Source of the DNA: Cyathus striatus
Taxonomy: Eukaryota > Basidiomycota > Agaricomycetes > Agaricales > Nidulariaceae
Reading direction: 5' to 3'
DNA: 64,000 nt
NCBI GenBank assembly: GCA_025738555.1
Contig: JAOVFP010000003.1
Coordinates: 3,596,001-3,660,000 of the forward strand
Shown: positions 47,250-59,924 of the stretch, in pieces
How the letters are laid out: each line of letters begins with the position of its first letter
Numbering within the stretch: the first letter of the stretch is position 1
Translations under genes and position numbers: made by a program
The notes under the pieces: model-generated
What the model was told of the DNA's origin: nothing
Database searches by the model: none
What the model saw: only the letters and a program-made list of their open reading frames with translations

Positions 47250-49608
47250 GTGCAGGATCCATTTCCTGAAATAACATTCATAGATTTTTCTGAATTTATT
47301 ACAAGCAACTTCCATGCAGATATTACACTAGCAATGGTACTCAAAGTGTTATTTACTTTAACAAATAACACAGACCTATTGAACCTTCATGGAAAACAAA
47401 AATTAGCCTATAGAAAATCTGCAACAAGTTGGATTACAGCTCTTACTAGAGTTCTAAAAAGGGATCTAGGTGGTAAAATTAATAATTTTTTTACTGAAGA
47501 TGAAGTTTCAAATGCTGAGGATATAACTGATGTGCAGAGAATTAATGCATTGGGCTCAAAACTTGATTCATTTGCAACATTTTTAAAACTTGATCCAATT
47601 AAAAAAGGACACCCTTTAAACTCTGTAAGAACCACAGAAGTTGAACCTGTTTTTACTGTTTGTCCAAGTCATTACACTTGCTCTACACCATCTTGTAAAG
47701 AGGCTCCACTTCACCAAGAAGTTCGTAAGAGAGATGTTTCATGTATAACTCTTATAAAAGGAATGCATCCCCACACTGGTGCTTATGTGCTTAAAGGAAA
47801 ATGTGGCATTTGTAACTCATTTTATTATGCTGATCACAAAAGTGTGAAGCATGCAAATGGTACATGTATCAGAGGATTGTCAAACTCAGCAAAATATTTA
47901 AAGCTTGGACAGCAAGTCTGGGCAGATAGATCTTACACCAATGCAGTTCTGCATGGAATTTATCATTTTCATGCATCTACAGCTGCATTCACAGAATTTT
48001 GGAATGAATCCTTTAGAGAGTCATCATTCAAGTTGTCTCACAGACAAACTTGGCAGGCATTGATTTCTGAAAGTGTAAGACAGGTAGCTACATACAATAA
48101 TAAATCACTTATAATAACATCAGGTGAATGTGAGATTCAAAAATTAACTAAAAAAGCATTTGAAATACTTGGTCAAGAAGGTATTATTGAATGTGCTAAA
48201 GATCATTCATGTAGTGAATGTACACATGAGTACAAAAGTACTGCAGACAGAATAACTGATGACACTCCAGCTGCAGTAATTGGAATTGATGAAAATCAAT
48301 CAGTTCCCATGCTACAGGGGGAAGATGCAGAACAAGCTATGAGAGAGGAAATAGAAGCTAGAGCAAGTGCTTGGCAACACATTAGTAGTACCACCAATGA
48401 TATGGATATTGACAATGAGTCATCAAGTGAATCATCCAGTGATTCATCTAATAAAACAACCAATACTGATCAACCAACTCAGGCTGAAATAAAGCCAATA
48501 GTAAATATGGTTGTTATGGATGGCATAATTATGGGTCCAAGACATTGTGCATACCAGGATTGTGATGGTAATTTAGAAAATGAAAGAACTGGAGTATTTT
48601 GCATAATTCATCAAGCTATGTGTGGTCATTTATGTCATATAAAATTATGTAACAACCCAAGAGAAAATAACTCAAAGACATGTGTTAATCATCAGTCACA
48701 GTGGCGCCATCATTTAGTAAGATTTGGTAGACAAACACTTTTAGGAATAAGAAGAATTATTTGCAGAAGTAAAGAGGAACGGGTGGATTGGCTTCCTCAT
48801 ATAAATCGGCAGGTAATACCTCATGATGATGCTCCTGCACCACATGAGGAGCAAAACCATTACTTCACTGCTCCACAGTTTTACTGTGTTGAAATGTTAT
48901 GTGCACCATGTGGAGCAGTTATTGCATGGACAAAGTTTACAAAATCTGAGGGACCTGGAGATATCATGAGATTTTTAGATCATGTTTATCCAACTCTTGA
49001 ATCTTGTCCAAGCTATGTCTGTATTGACAAAGCATGTGTAGTGCTGAAAAATGCTGTGCTAAATGGTGCATGGAGGATCTGGAGTTTAACAACAAGATTT
49101 ATTGTTGATTCTTATCACTACATTAATTACAGAACAACTGATTATACTTGTTGTAAATGGTGCAATCCAGCACCATTAAATGGATCTGCACCCAACCTGG
49201 TTGTAGTAGAAAATGATATACATGGAAGACCACATTATAAAAGAGCATTTAATACCCAAGTAAGTAATAAACTAACATGTATATAGAACTTCATCTAAAG
49301 TTTTGATACAGGCTTGTGAGCAGCTAAATGCTTGGCTTGGAGGATTTCAAAGCATTCTTAATAGAATGACTGTTGTAAACTTCAACTGGACTATACATGC
49401 ACTTCTATTCATTCATACCCAAAAAGTTATTAAAAAGCAGCTTGAAAGAGACAATAATACTAAAGATGATAAAGATATGAGAGATGATGAATCAGAAGAT
49501 TCTGAAGAAGAGGAGGAGGAAGAGAAGGAGGAAGAGGAAGCAGCAGATGAATTTGACAGAGAAGAGGAAGAGGGGATAGCAGATTATAGATTAGATAATG
49601 ATATGTAG
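47250..49608 (+). CDS. CxC5/CxC6 cysteine-cluster protein of the KDZ-associated type, apparently intact
   Basis: Two exons: up to 49259 (GTAAGT) and 49312-49608. I give the first codon of the continuous frame I trust (GTG, 47250). The true start is uncertain: an ATG at 47206 reads MDLYHAFLKHGHH in another frame. The CxC5 region has VCPSHYTCSTPSCKEAPLH and GKCGICNSFYYADHKS. The CxC6 region has GIIMGPRHCAYQDC, then CIIHQAMCGHLCHIKLCNN and CVNHQSQW. Then come YCVEMLCAPCGAVIAWTKF, YVCIDKACVVL, TTRFIVDSYHYINY and WCNPAPLNGSAPNLV. Exon 2 continues ACEQLNAWLGGFQSILNRMT and ends in a long Glu/Asp tail. These clusters are described as associated with KDZ transposons. The protein probably binds nucleic acid through its zinc clusters, but its role is not known. 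No stop or frameshift was found over about 770 codons in a region where other genes are broken. Confidence 0.8.
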
Positions 49609-49766
49609 GTTGTTTGCTGTAGTTTTGATTTTATATGAATAGTGTTTTTGTTGTATTCAATTGTTATGTTATAGGGTCACTTCAGAACTTCCCTGTCTCC
49701 AAAGATAAATAAACTTATACTTGATATATATGTCATTCTCTGTATATTTGTGGTTTACATATTTAA

Positions 49767-50095
49767 GGAGTGAGTACAGTGAGAATACAGTGAGAATACA
49801 GTGAGAGTACAGTGAGAATATAGTGAGAGTACAGTGATACATGGTGGTGCATAGTGTTAGGCAGTGAGAGTACAGTGAGAGTACAGTGAGAGTACAGTGA
49901 TACACAGTGATACATGGTGATAAGATACTGAGAGCATAGAGTTGGGCTTAACTGAGAGTCCAGTGAGAGTCTCATCACAGTCTTGATAATATAGTGAGAG
50001 TCCAGTGAGAGTATCACTGTACTATTGAGACTGTGGTGAGACTCCAGTGAGACTCTTGAGAGTCTAGTGAGAGTTCAGTGAGAGTCCAATGAGAA
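49767..50095 (+). repeat. AGTGAGAGT(A/C)C mini-satellite, left of the Harbinger-type region
   Basis: Units of about 10-11 bp (GTGAGAGTACA, GTGAGAATACA, GTGAGAGTCCA) fill the 330 bp immediately outside the inverted repeat at 50096. The reverse-complement version lies outside the matching repeat at 59758-59780 and again at 60925-61150. Confidence 0.85.
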
Positions 50096-50319
50096 TGTGG
50101 GAGAGTGCAATATACTGCTTCATGTGAAGCGTCTTCGATGCACTGGGGAAGGAATTGGAGACAAGGATAATGTCCTCTCAGAACCAACACATGATTTCTA
50201 TGTTCCAGCTCAAGGACCTGATGAAAATACTCCACAAGAGGCTGTCAATATATGGGGTGTGTTGTCTCTCTCTCATTTGTTTATTCTTAATTAGGTAACA
50301 TGATTATAAGAGGAAATTA

Positions 50320-51110
50320 TAGCAGAATTTCCATTCTTTCCCTGACTTCACCAGTTTCTTTGCAGTTGACCAAACATTGTTCCAATTGTTGTAACAACTC
50401 CACTTGGTCCCAATGGTTCCCAAACCAGGTGGTTCCAGCCTCCTGATGATGTTATTGATCCTGTATTACTTCAGGAGGATTGCCAATGTGCTCTAACTCA
50501 GACTCAGGCCATTATTCAAACTCCTACTTCCCAGCAGGGTCCTCTTCCTACCCCTCCCTCCTCAATGGTACCAGATGTACACTCAGTACAATCAGTCAAT
50601 CTCCCAGAAACACCAATACCATTGAGCACTTGGACTTCTTTATCTACTGCTCAGGCCTTCCAAAAGCTTCTCACAATGTTCCACAGACAAGATCAGTATC
50701 AGAAATGATGCTTGATATGGCACAGTAAGCTTTATTTATTCTTTCTTTATGTGTACTTATATTTCTTCTAGAAATAATATTAAATTACTCAAGGATAAGT
50801 CTGATCAGGACTACTGCATTCAGCTGTGCAAGATGTATCTTAAGGAATTCAAGCTTGGAATCTGGACAACAGAGTAGTACCAGGAAAAGATGTGTGAGCT
50901 TGACCCCAAGTGCCATCAGATTGAAAGAGAGTCTTCACCAGATTGGCTTGATTGTGATACTAATTCATCAGATGATAACATATTTAATTAATTGGGTATT
51001 ACTACATGGCCAATGCAAAAATATGTTTCCAACATGTGATGCGAGAATAAGTGGTCAGGATAGGGTTAAATTTGTATGCAACATGTTCCCATGCTAAGTT
51101 GAGTGTATTT
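50320..51110 (+). pseudogene. Unrecognised broken frame
   Basis: A plus-strand frame (QEDCQCALTQTQAIIQTPTS, then PLSTWTSLSTAQAFQKLLTM, later DYCIQLCKMYLKEFKLGIW and SSPDWLDCDTNSSDDN) is interrupted by TGA/TAG codons and at least one intron. It looks like a decayed gene rather than random sequence. No family is recognised. Confidence 0.35.
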
Positions 51111-51436
51111 GACTGAGAACAAACTGAGTACAGGTGTGATCATTACCTGAGTTTATGAATAGTTACAGAGGGATCCAAACATCAGATAACAAGCTCACAA
51201 ATGAATATAATCACTTTGCTTCCCATATCACCCTCAGATTGACTTACAATCACTTCACTTCCCATATCACCCTCAGATCAACTATCGTCTCACATGCAAC
51301 TACACATACTATGTATCAATCATCTGCTCAACAACAGTCCCTAAAGCACCCAGAAGGTATTTCATCATGATTGAACACTGGAACACCTGTAATTCATGTT
51401 ATTTGTTAAGTCTGGAGTACTGTCACACCAAAAGAC

Positions 51437-54400
51437 AGTCATGATGATAAGATATGGGTATGCAGAGCTTGTCCCTTTAAACCAATGCCTGCAAGACATT
51501 GTACTCGACATGAAGACACCATGAAACATTTAGAGAACTATAATATTTGGGCCAATAACCAATATTCTTCATCAACTAGTTCTTATAATGCTGCCAATGC
51601 ACAAATAAGCAACACCAGTGGGGTTCTTACTGCAGTTTTGCAGGAGCTTGGTTATGTACCAAATATGTTGGAGAGTACATCTGCACCTGATCAAGATAAT
51701 GACTATGGTGCTATGAGTTTTGATTTAGCTGGTAGCCTTGAAGATATCAATATGATCAGTGATGCATTTGATTTTCAAGAATCTCTTGGTGATTTGAATC
51801 CAACACCAGTGGATGATCAAGTCAATCAGATTGTACAAAGTATAGATTCATGGCTTGAAGATCCTTCACAAATTTGGTATGAAATACACTCTGAAGAGGA
51901 ATCAGCAGAGTGATCAGACAATAACTCTGAGGACAATGGAGAAAATATAAATGAATCAGGTATGTTTCATAAATGGTACTGCATGTATTTTATTCAATAG
52001 TCTACATAGTAATCATTGATCCTTTTCATTTTGAGACTAATCCAAGATGGTCCACTAGAGAATTAGAGCAGAATGAAGATGAGGAATGGTTTCCTTGGCC
52101 AAACAAAGCTGTAGGTTTGAGATTATCCACCAGTATGGCACACAGCCAGATTTAACTTAACATCTAGACTTGCATTCTTGATGTTTTACATCACCTACCA
52201 CACTCAGCATTTTCAGAAGCACAAATGTCACTGATTACTTGGTCCCATCAATTTTTAGGAAATGAAGGTGTCCCAAATAGAACAACAATGAAATCTGTAG
52301 AGTGCTTTCTACAAGAAATGTGTGGAATCAAAACCATTTGGTATAAAGGTGCATTTGGTCACATATATTATGTCAATGATTTACATGCAATTGTGGCACA
52401 GGTATGCATTTATGTATTCTATTTTATTTATTTACTTATGTGTGTGAAGGAAATGGCAAATCCCATTGTGTGCAAACACCTTGAATTCTTTCCTGAAGAT
52501 AGTACAGGATATTTCTGCAATGCAAATCAATTTCACTAGTGGAGACATGAGCTTGATGCAGACTTGACAACACCAATGATTCATTCTCATAATCATGATT
52601 TTTACATTTATGAACCTGCATTACTTAAAACTGGTCAATTATGCATTCCACATTGTTGGTTTAAAAGAGATGGAAATTTCTTTGGAGATACTTGGACTAT
52701 GACTCAAAACATGTATGGTCAAATGACTGGGTGGTTTGTCCATGAATATGAAACAATAGAGGTTGAAATTTTGAATTCTTGGTCTCTTTTCCATATCTTT
52801 GTGATAGCTTTGTTCAATGAGGCATACATAATCCACAAAATATTCTTGGTTTGTTCACAATTTTGCTGCATTTGATAGTACATTCTAATGATTATTTAGG
52901 CAGTTATAAAACAAAACCTAATGCTGTTTATCACATATATAGCTCTTGGACACACACAGACCCTATAGAGGGTAATCATTGGCAAAAGAAAGCAAAAGGA
53001 CATAGAGTTCTAGCATTTCCTATATGGTTGTATTGTGATGATACTTCTGGAAATATGTCCAAGCATTGGAACAAGCATAACAGCTTTCTGTTTACTGCAG
53101 CTGGACTGTCTCATGATCAAGCACACCTTGAATATAATGTTCATTTTCTTTGTACATCAAACATAGCACCTCCATTAGAAATGTTAGATGGAATTGCTGA
53201 ACAGGTATGTTATTAAATTCCAATGAAGTCAATATATTATTTAGCAGATGATTTATAATATAAAAGGTACAAGATGGACAGAAGATTGCTTTTTAGAAGA
53301 GGTGGTATTGATTATCATTTCTATTCTTGCTGTCCTTGGTGATAATCCCATGCAGAGTGAGCTCTCCTGCCATATTGGACTTCATGGAAAATTTTTTTGT
53401 CAATGCTGCTTTGTTCAGGGACAAGCAGTTGTGAAAGAACGAAATGATCCACAATTAGGGATTCCAAATCTCTCAGATAGTGATGCAAGTCAAAGCAGCA
53501 TCATATCTGAATCATCTGCTGTGGCAGAGGCTACTGGAAAAAAGCACAGAGGAAAAAAATTGGAAACAGCAGCAGAAATGAAAGATTGTGTTGTGCAATT
53601 CATGAAGGTATGTATATGAAATATTGATAAATTTTGTTGAAAACTTCACAAATACTCATTGAGCCATTCTACCAGACAGGAAAATTCTGTAGTCATCAGG
53701 ACACACTCAATAATCTTAATACAATATTTACAACAGCCAGCAAAGTTGGTGGAAAGACAAATTCAAAAAAATTGAAAACACAATTTGGAATTAAGGATAT
53801 GTATCAAGACCATTTTACTGATATGATATTCAATATGGCTTGTAAATTGTCTGGGTCATTTCAGCAAAAGCAAGAAAATATTAATAACTTCATATCAACA
53901 TTACCAGAACATCTTACAAGTCCAATATGGAGAATACAAGATGATCTTGATCCACATAGAGATACTCCTGTTGAGATACTCCATGTAATCTTGCTTGGGT
54001 TTGTGAAATATCTTTGGCATGATGCAGTGGCCTGAATTTCAAATAATGAAAAGGAATTGCTTACAATAAGACTCTCTTCAATAAATGTCAATGGCCTCAA
54101 TATACCTCCACTTGCTGGCCAAACTCTAGTAAAATATGCAGGATCTCTAACTGGATGAGATTTTCGCATAATTGCACAAGTAGCTCCATTCACCCTTTAT
54201 GATTTGGTACCAAAACCTTGCTTTGATACTTGAATTTCACTCTCAGCACTAATTCCATTGGTGTGGCAGCCTGTAATCAATAACATTGATGCTCATGTGG
54301 TATGACTTACCTCTAATAATAAGTACAGAGGTATACTGATATATGATTATAGAATGAAGTTATATTGGCAATCAATAATTTTCTGCTGTGTACTGCACAT

Positions 54401-55630
54401 TGGACTCCCCACTGGTTCAACAAGCCCAAATTTCATATTGTCCTTCATCTTCCAGGGCATATCAAGTGTTTTGGTCCAGCCATTCTATTTGCTACTGAGT
54501 CATTTGAGTCTTATAATGCACTTATACATGCACTCAGTGTTAATAGCAACCACCAAGCTCTTTCAAGGGATATAGGTCATGGATTTGCTGCAGCTAATTG
54601 CATTTGGCACCTTTTAAGTGGAGGGAGATTTGTTAAAAAAGGCACTAACATGAATGCACCTGTACCCAAAATGTGTGAAATTACTCAAGATAATGTTCAA
54701 ACACCTGGACCTGGACCTGTAAGTCTCATAAAGAAAGATGTTATTCTTCGGAATGCATTAGGATTTCCAATGGACAAACCTTCCATTCATCAGTATTCTA
54801 ATTACACATTGTAATGGATAAAGAAATCTGAATATTATTAAATAGACAACTTTAGGATACAAGTTACCAAGCCACATCCATGGAGTAAAACTCAAGCTTC
54901 TCAACAACTACATTCTGATATAATCAATGCTAGTTCTGCAATGAACAATATGTATAGGTTTTGTGAAAGTTATATCACAAAAAGTGGAGACAAGTACCAG
55001 GCTGGTTCATTTGTTATTGTGAAAGTCAACACCACAGTAATGATAGGAAAGGTTGTTGAAACTTTACATGTTTCTTCATCCAGTGATAATTCACCAAGCC
55101 ATATTAATGTGGAGATGTATTCAACAGGTGCTATGTCTAGCACTTACAATATGCCAAAACTAACAACTCAGAACATTCACAACATGGTGGAGCCTGATGT
55201 AAGTTTTTTGATTCTATATTTTTTGTTATGAATAATGAGTGCATGAAAACTATAGGCTATTATATGTACAGTCAATGTCCAGCACAATTGTGCAGCAAAT
55301 AAATGTGGTACAAGCAAAACTCAACCTCAGTGGCAAGAACATGAAATGACTAAAACATATTCCAATGAAATAAATCATTTACCATCAAAAGACAAGGACT
55401 TGATTTTGAATACAGCACAAATGCAAAACTCCATCCATTTACATGATTTCCATGCAAAAATTGAGAATACTTCTGAAGAAGACTGGCTTTTTGCAATTGA
55501 CCAAGGAATTGCTGCCAAAATTGCATCAAGGAAGCAAACTCAAAAACAAAAAAGGCAGCATGGTCAATTATCAAGCAGCCCTGCACAGCAGATACATTCT
55601 AACTTGGTTCATGGTACCTCAAATCTATGA
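51437..55630 (+). pseudogene. Tnp2/Plavaka-related transposase pseudogene, full length
   Basis: N-terminal finger IWVCRACPFKPMPARHCTRH (C-x2-C...H), an acidic region, then WFPWPNKA. Next come YKGAFGHIYYVNDLHAIVAQ and a following exon with PIVCKHLEFFPEDS, where TGA interrupts before the Trp-Arg of the family. Then QLCIPHCWFKRDGNFFGDTW, HWQKKAKGHRVLAFPIWLYCDD, SGNMSKHWNKHNSFLF, a later cysteine patch (GKFFCQCCFV), and the motif DPHRDTPVEILHVILLGFVKYLWH near 53990 (cited in part), which corresponds to the catalytic-core region. The end has NWFLLCTAHW-type sequence, ATESFESYNALIHALS and HLLSGGRFVKKG. TGA codons at about 54033, 54157 and 54229 fit TGG, CGA and TGG. Proteins with this order of blocks are repeated in mushroom genomes. 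The family name is my inference from Tnp2/Plavaka-like blocks. Confidence 0.7.
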
Positions 55631-55964
55631 AATATTTTAGGAAGAGGTCAAACATCAAGTCTCACCAGCTCTGATGAACCGGGTTTTTGATCTTGGCATT
55701 GCAAACAACCAAACAAACATTGAATTGTCACACAATTCACCATGAATCCTGACCATGCCACATCTCTCAGTCCACTTGTTTCACCATTGACCTCACTGTT
55801 TTTCAATTTCATTCCTCTGGCTCCCTGCTCAAAAAACTTTCCAAACCAAGATTGTGCAGCTCAAAGCTATCAAACTATGCAGTTTTTGGAAATGCCACAT
55901 CACTTATGAGGTGTTGTATAAATACCACTGACGACGAGTGGTTCTCTATTCATAACACACCCAC

Positions 55965-57260
55965 ATGAATGCTGCTTCCTCTTGTCATCATCGTTCTCAT
56001 TCAGATTTACATAGCAACTCCAGCCATGAAGGTCAGGCAGTAGGAAGTATACCTGAACCACAACTCTTTGCAGACACCCTTGTGAATCAATATGAACTGG
56101 AATCTGGCCAAGTCTCAGACCTTCACTCATTCATTTCTGTGCATACCCAACTAGCTTACTTCATTACTTCTCACCTCCTAAAATGTATTTCAGCTTGGCA
56201 GCTCTTTAGACCAAGGTGATCCATTGCTTCATATTGCCAATCAAGCAGTGGCTTACCATAACATGAACACCAACACAATTCTACTAAAGCTGGCAAGAGA
56301 AACAGTTCAATAACTCGAGGCAGTTGAAAGGGAAACACAACTTAATTGGAAACCTACACAGATACAGAAGGTAATGTCTTGGATTTATCTATACAGTGCA
56401 CATTTTTGCTGATATTTTATGGAGGATAAAATACTTGCTTGCACAAAAGATAAACTTGTTGACCCAAGTCTCAGTTCATATGTACAGCTTCCAATCATAG
56501 TCCTGGTACACTGAGATCTTTTCAGTATATCTCTTGCTGATAATGGATTACAGAAGGCACTGAAAATGGATGCTGAAAAGTACAAGCTGTCAGACATATT
56601 TTCAATGATAGAAGCACTGAAAGTACTTGAAAAGGTTGTTTGTACCAATACATGAAGCATATTGAATCAAATGAGAACCCATTACATTTCAGGTGCTTGC
56701 TTTTATTCATAACTCACATTCCTTTGTGTTGAAGATTCGAGAAAGTGTCAAAGACAATGCAATAAAGCTTGAGCCCCTAGCCCAGGACCTCTGGCACAAG
56801 TTCAAATCAATCAAGCTGGAAGATATTCCTTACTCATTTACAGTCAGAGTTGCCATCATGGTAAGCACTTAGTATAATGTCTTGAGCTGTAGTCAATGTA
56901 TCAAATACTTCCAGCATTGGTTTGCGATTGAAAACCCAAACCTCACCAGCAATGATCTTGCAGCTGCAAGTGACAGCAAGGATGCCAGTGAGAACACTGA
57001 CAAGCCACCCAGCAAAAGATGATGGGGAAACAATGGAAAGCACAAGGTTAAAAAGAACAAGAAGTTTGGGTTTTGGAAGGCCTTCAATGCTTTTATGGAT
57101 CATTTGAGGAGGGATTTAGGGATGAACTTGAATAGTGAAAATTGGAAAAGGTGCACAGTTTTTGTTGCATATGGATGTAATGTCTGGCTAATACTCTTAC
57201 AGTTATATTGCTGAAACGATTGAAAATGATAGTAATCATACATCGCAGTTGGACCAACAC
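55965..57260 (+). pseudogene. Unrecognised TE-associated gene, broken
   Basis: Starts MNAASSCHHRSHSDLHSNSS with LVNQYELESGQVSDLHSFIS. It continues across introns with QALKMDAEKYKLSDIFSMIE, LEPLAQDLWHKFKSIKLEDI (frame change), and after an intron near 56862-56915 HWFAIENPNLTSNDLAAAS, with TGA at about 57021 (PPSKR then stop). GFWKAFNAFMDHLRRDLGMN follows. Lys-rich and helical; no family recognised, though similar arrangements are multi-copy in agaricomycetes. The following 57270-58320 holds only Ser/Pro-rich frames (57249-57575) and AT-rich spacer. Confidence 0.4.
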
Positions 57261-58320
57261 AGTGCCCCAATATTTCCACTGAACAACAATGCAGACACTG
57301 GTGCATGCAGTGGATTTTGGGAAGATGACACCACAAGTGCACCAGAGTCTGTTGCATTCACCTCCTCACCAGAGCCCCATTCCTCACAGGCACCTGTGCT
57401 TCCATCTGCACCCACACATACACGCCTCCACAATGACACCCAGCCTACTATTTCATCATCTGTTTTTCATTGTTCAGCTACTCCTTCATTGATGGTGGCA
57501 CGAGCTTCATCATCAGTTTTTCATCGTTCAGCTACCCCTTTGTCAATGGCGGCACCAGATCTTTTAGGAACATGATGTCAGACATCAATTCCGGCACATG
57601 CTTCTCATTGAGTTAGCTTGCAGCTTCCTCCTGTGGACTCATTCCTCAATCAGCCAAGTACATGCCATTTGCTGGCTGAACCATACTCTATGAATACCTA
57701 TGGTGCAAGAAGTATATCAAGTCCTTCTCAAAGACCAACAGCTGCAGATAAGACAAGCCAGCACAGAGAGCTATTCTTCCCACTTGTCTCCAAGTGATAT
57801 AATCATGAGGATCATGAATGGGGCTAAAGTGGAAGATACTTACTTCACCAACACTTACAACCACCTTTAATCACTCATAGATAGTATACATGTTGTTTTT
57901 CACTATAATATCATTAAATATACTCTTCTGCTTTCTATTCATTGATCAGGCCTGAGAGAGAACCAGGAGAGCAATAGCATTGATATCTCAGAAGGGCAAC
58001 AACACAGGCTCCTTCTCATCAGACCCTGAGCAAACTATGCCCTAAACACCTCCCCAACCCTATTCTCAGTTCATAATTGCTCAATAGGACTCAGGATGTA
58101 AACATCGAATGGATGTGCAACACATGTCTATTATTTACTTGGTACATAGGAGCTAAATACATAATCCAAACATGCCTGAGCATTGGCTGTGTATCCATTC
58201 TTTCTTTCTTTTAAACAAATCCCAAATCCCACCACTCATTACATATGCAAAAATGTATATATCTACAGATCTGTTAATATCAATCTATTTACCCTACTTG
58301 TTACATCTTTATAAAACTAT

Positions 58321-59642
58321 TTAATGTTGATTTTGATCTCTTTCCTCTTGAAAAGCCATAAGTTCATCAATAAGCCTCTGCCATTTTGCTTCACCATCTT
58401 CCCTGTCACCCATTTCATTATTCTGGCCTTCTCCATCCATCATCTCCTCAATTGCAGTGTAAATACCTTGAAAATACTCAGCTGAACCAGCTCCTTCCAC
58501 ATCAATAACAAGATTGTGAAGAATTATAGCACATTTAATCCAGTGGAGTGATTGAAAGTGAGCTTCCTTGGTATTAATGGAAATGTGTAAACCTCAAAGG
58601 CATTGAAATCGACCTTTCAATGCTCCCATGCAGTGCTCAGAGTGAACATGAATATGTGAAACATATTTGTCGAATATTGCATTATGAGGCAGATGAGAGG
58701 CTGGTTCCTTGTGAACAGGAATTGTTCAATTGTTACAAGTGTAAGCTGAATCAGTCCAAGCAAACTCTTGGTCATTGAAAAACCAACCAGGAAATTGATT
58801 TGCTGTTGTATATTCAAAAGCAGCAGCATCATGTGCTGCACCTGTCATTCCATATGAATAATCCACAATTTGTAGATTGGATGGAACATTTCCAATCTAC
58901 AACAATGCTGCTTTAGTAAGAGTGGATTATTATAAAAGAGATATATCTGAACATTGAGTCCATAATTTCCCTTTCTGGTATAGTATGTATCACCTTCATA
59001 TCCTAGCCTCTTGAATAGCACCACAATAGTTCCATCATACATAACCCAGCCATCACACCAAGCCCCCTGATATCCAATCTGTTGATCTATCCATGCTTTT
59101 TCTGCCTTCTTCTTTTCTGGTGTCAATTTCTGTACAAACTGCTCATGAAGTGATTCAATTGTGATGAGACAGTGATTGGTGTAGTTTTCAACAGAGCCTT
59201 TTGAAATCCCTGCCATGTGAGCAGTGTCTTCAAGAGATGTAGCATTGCCAGTTCTACCCATTCAATAAAGGGTTACAGCAAGTTGTACTTTAACTGGTGC
59301 CTGTGAGTTGTTTGAGTTATTTTGAAAGACTTCATGATTTTCAATCAAATGAAGGAGAGTATTGAATGAAAGTGGTGGAATGCAAAGCATATTAAGGAAT
59401 CAGTGATGGTCTTGTGGATCCTTCAGGTACTCCCAGGCCAGATGGAGGTTTCCTGACTTTGGAACTCTGTGATCTCTTCCATTGAGGTAGTGTGTTTCAC
59501 TTGCAGCAACTACTATAGAAGCATCAATATTAAACTGAATACATGCCTCTTCAAGAGTTTGTGGTGGGAACAAAGCATCTCTGGCCATCATATTAACTAG
59601 ATAAGCTTCAATAGCTTCTTCTCGAGTAGGTAAACCAGACAT
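58321..59642 (-). pseudogene. PIF/Harbinger DDE transposase pseudogene
   Basis: Starts MSGLPTREEAIEAYLVNMMA at 59642. TGA codons at about 59400 (DPQDHH then stop) and 59262 precede the core: MGRTGNATSLEDTAHMAGIS, KGSVENYTNHC, then AWCDGWVMYDGTIVVLFKR (first Asp) and YTRKGNYGLNVQ. A 50-nt intron (58897-58946) has AT instead of GT at its donor. Exon 2 carries NLQIVDYSYGMTGAAHDAAA and FAWTDSAYTC (second Asp), TGA, then VHSEHCMGALKGRFQCL (catalytic Glu), TGA, and LHWIKCAIILHNLVIDVEG, stopping at 58321. These are the DDE_Tnp_4 blocks. All four TGA codons fit CGA decay, and the donor change is G to A. Confidence 0.88.
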
Positions 59643-59780
59643 ATGAAGAGAGAGATGTGAAAAGTAGTTAAATCAGATAAAACAAGATTGAGTTGTGGCT
59701 GCAGTGTGACATCAGAATGTGGCTGAGTTTCAAATTCACATGTGTCGACTGTTTATGGCAGTATGTTGCACTCTCCCACA

Positions 59781-59870
59781 GTTATCACTGGACTCTCACT
59801 GGACTCTCACCAGACTATCAAGAGTTCAGTGAGAGTCTCACTACACTATCAGTAGGGCACCTGGATTCTA
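59781..59870 (-). repeat. CTCACTGGACT mini-satellite, right of the Harbinger-type region
   Basis: ACTGGACTCTCACTGGACTC units, the reverse complement of the array at 49767-50095, directly outside the right inverted repeat. Confidence 0.8.
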
Positions 59871-59924
59871 CTTGAACTCCACTGAACTCAGGTGCCTGGG
59901 CTGTACCTAGACTCTATTATCACA

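Larger units (their letters stand above)
50096..59780. mobile_element. 9.7-kb region bounded by 23-bp inverted repeats, probable PIF/Harbinger element
   Basis: TGTGGGAGAGTGCAATATAC... at 50096-50118 and its reverse complement at 59758-59780 match at 22 of 23 positions. A Harbinger transposase pseudogene starts only 116 bp inside the right end and points inward. The same interval also holds a Tnp2-like transposase pseudogene and other broken genes, so it may be composite or nested. Mini-satellites of the same family, in inverted orientation, lie outside both ends, so the true termini could extend further. Confidence 0.6.
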
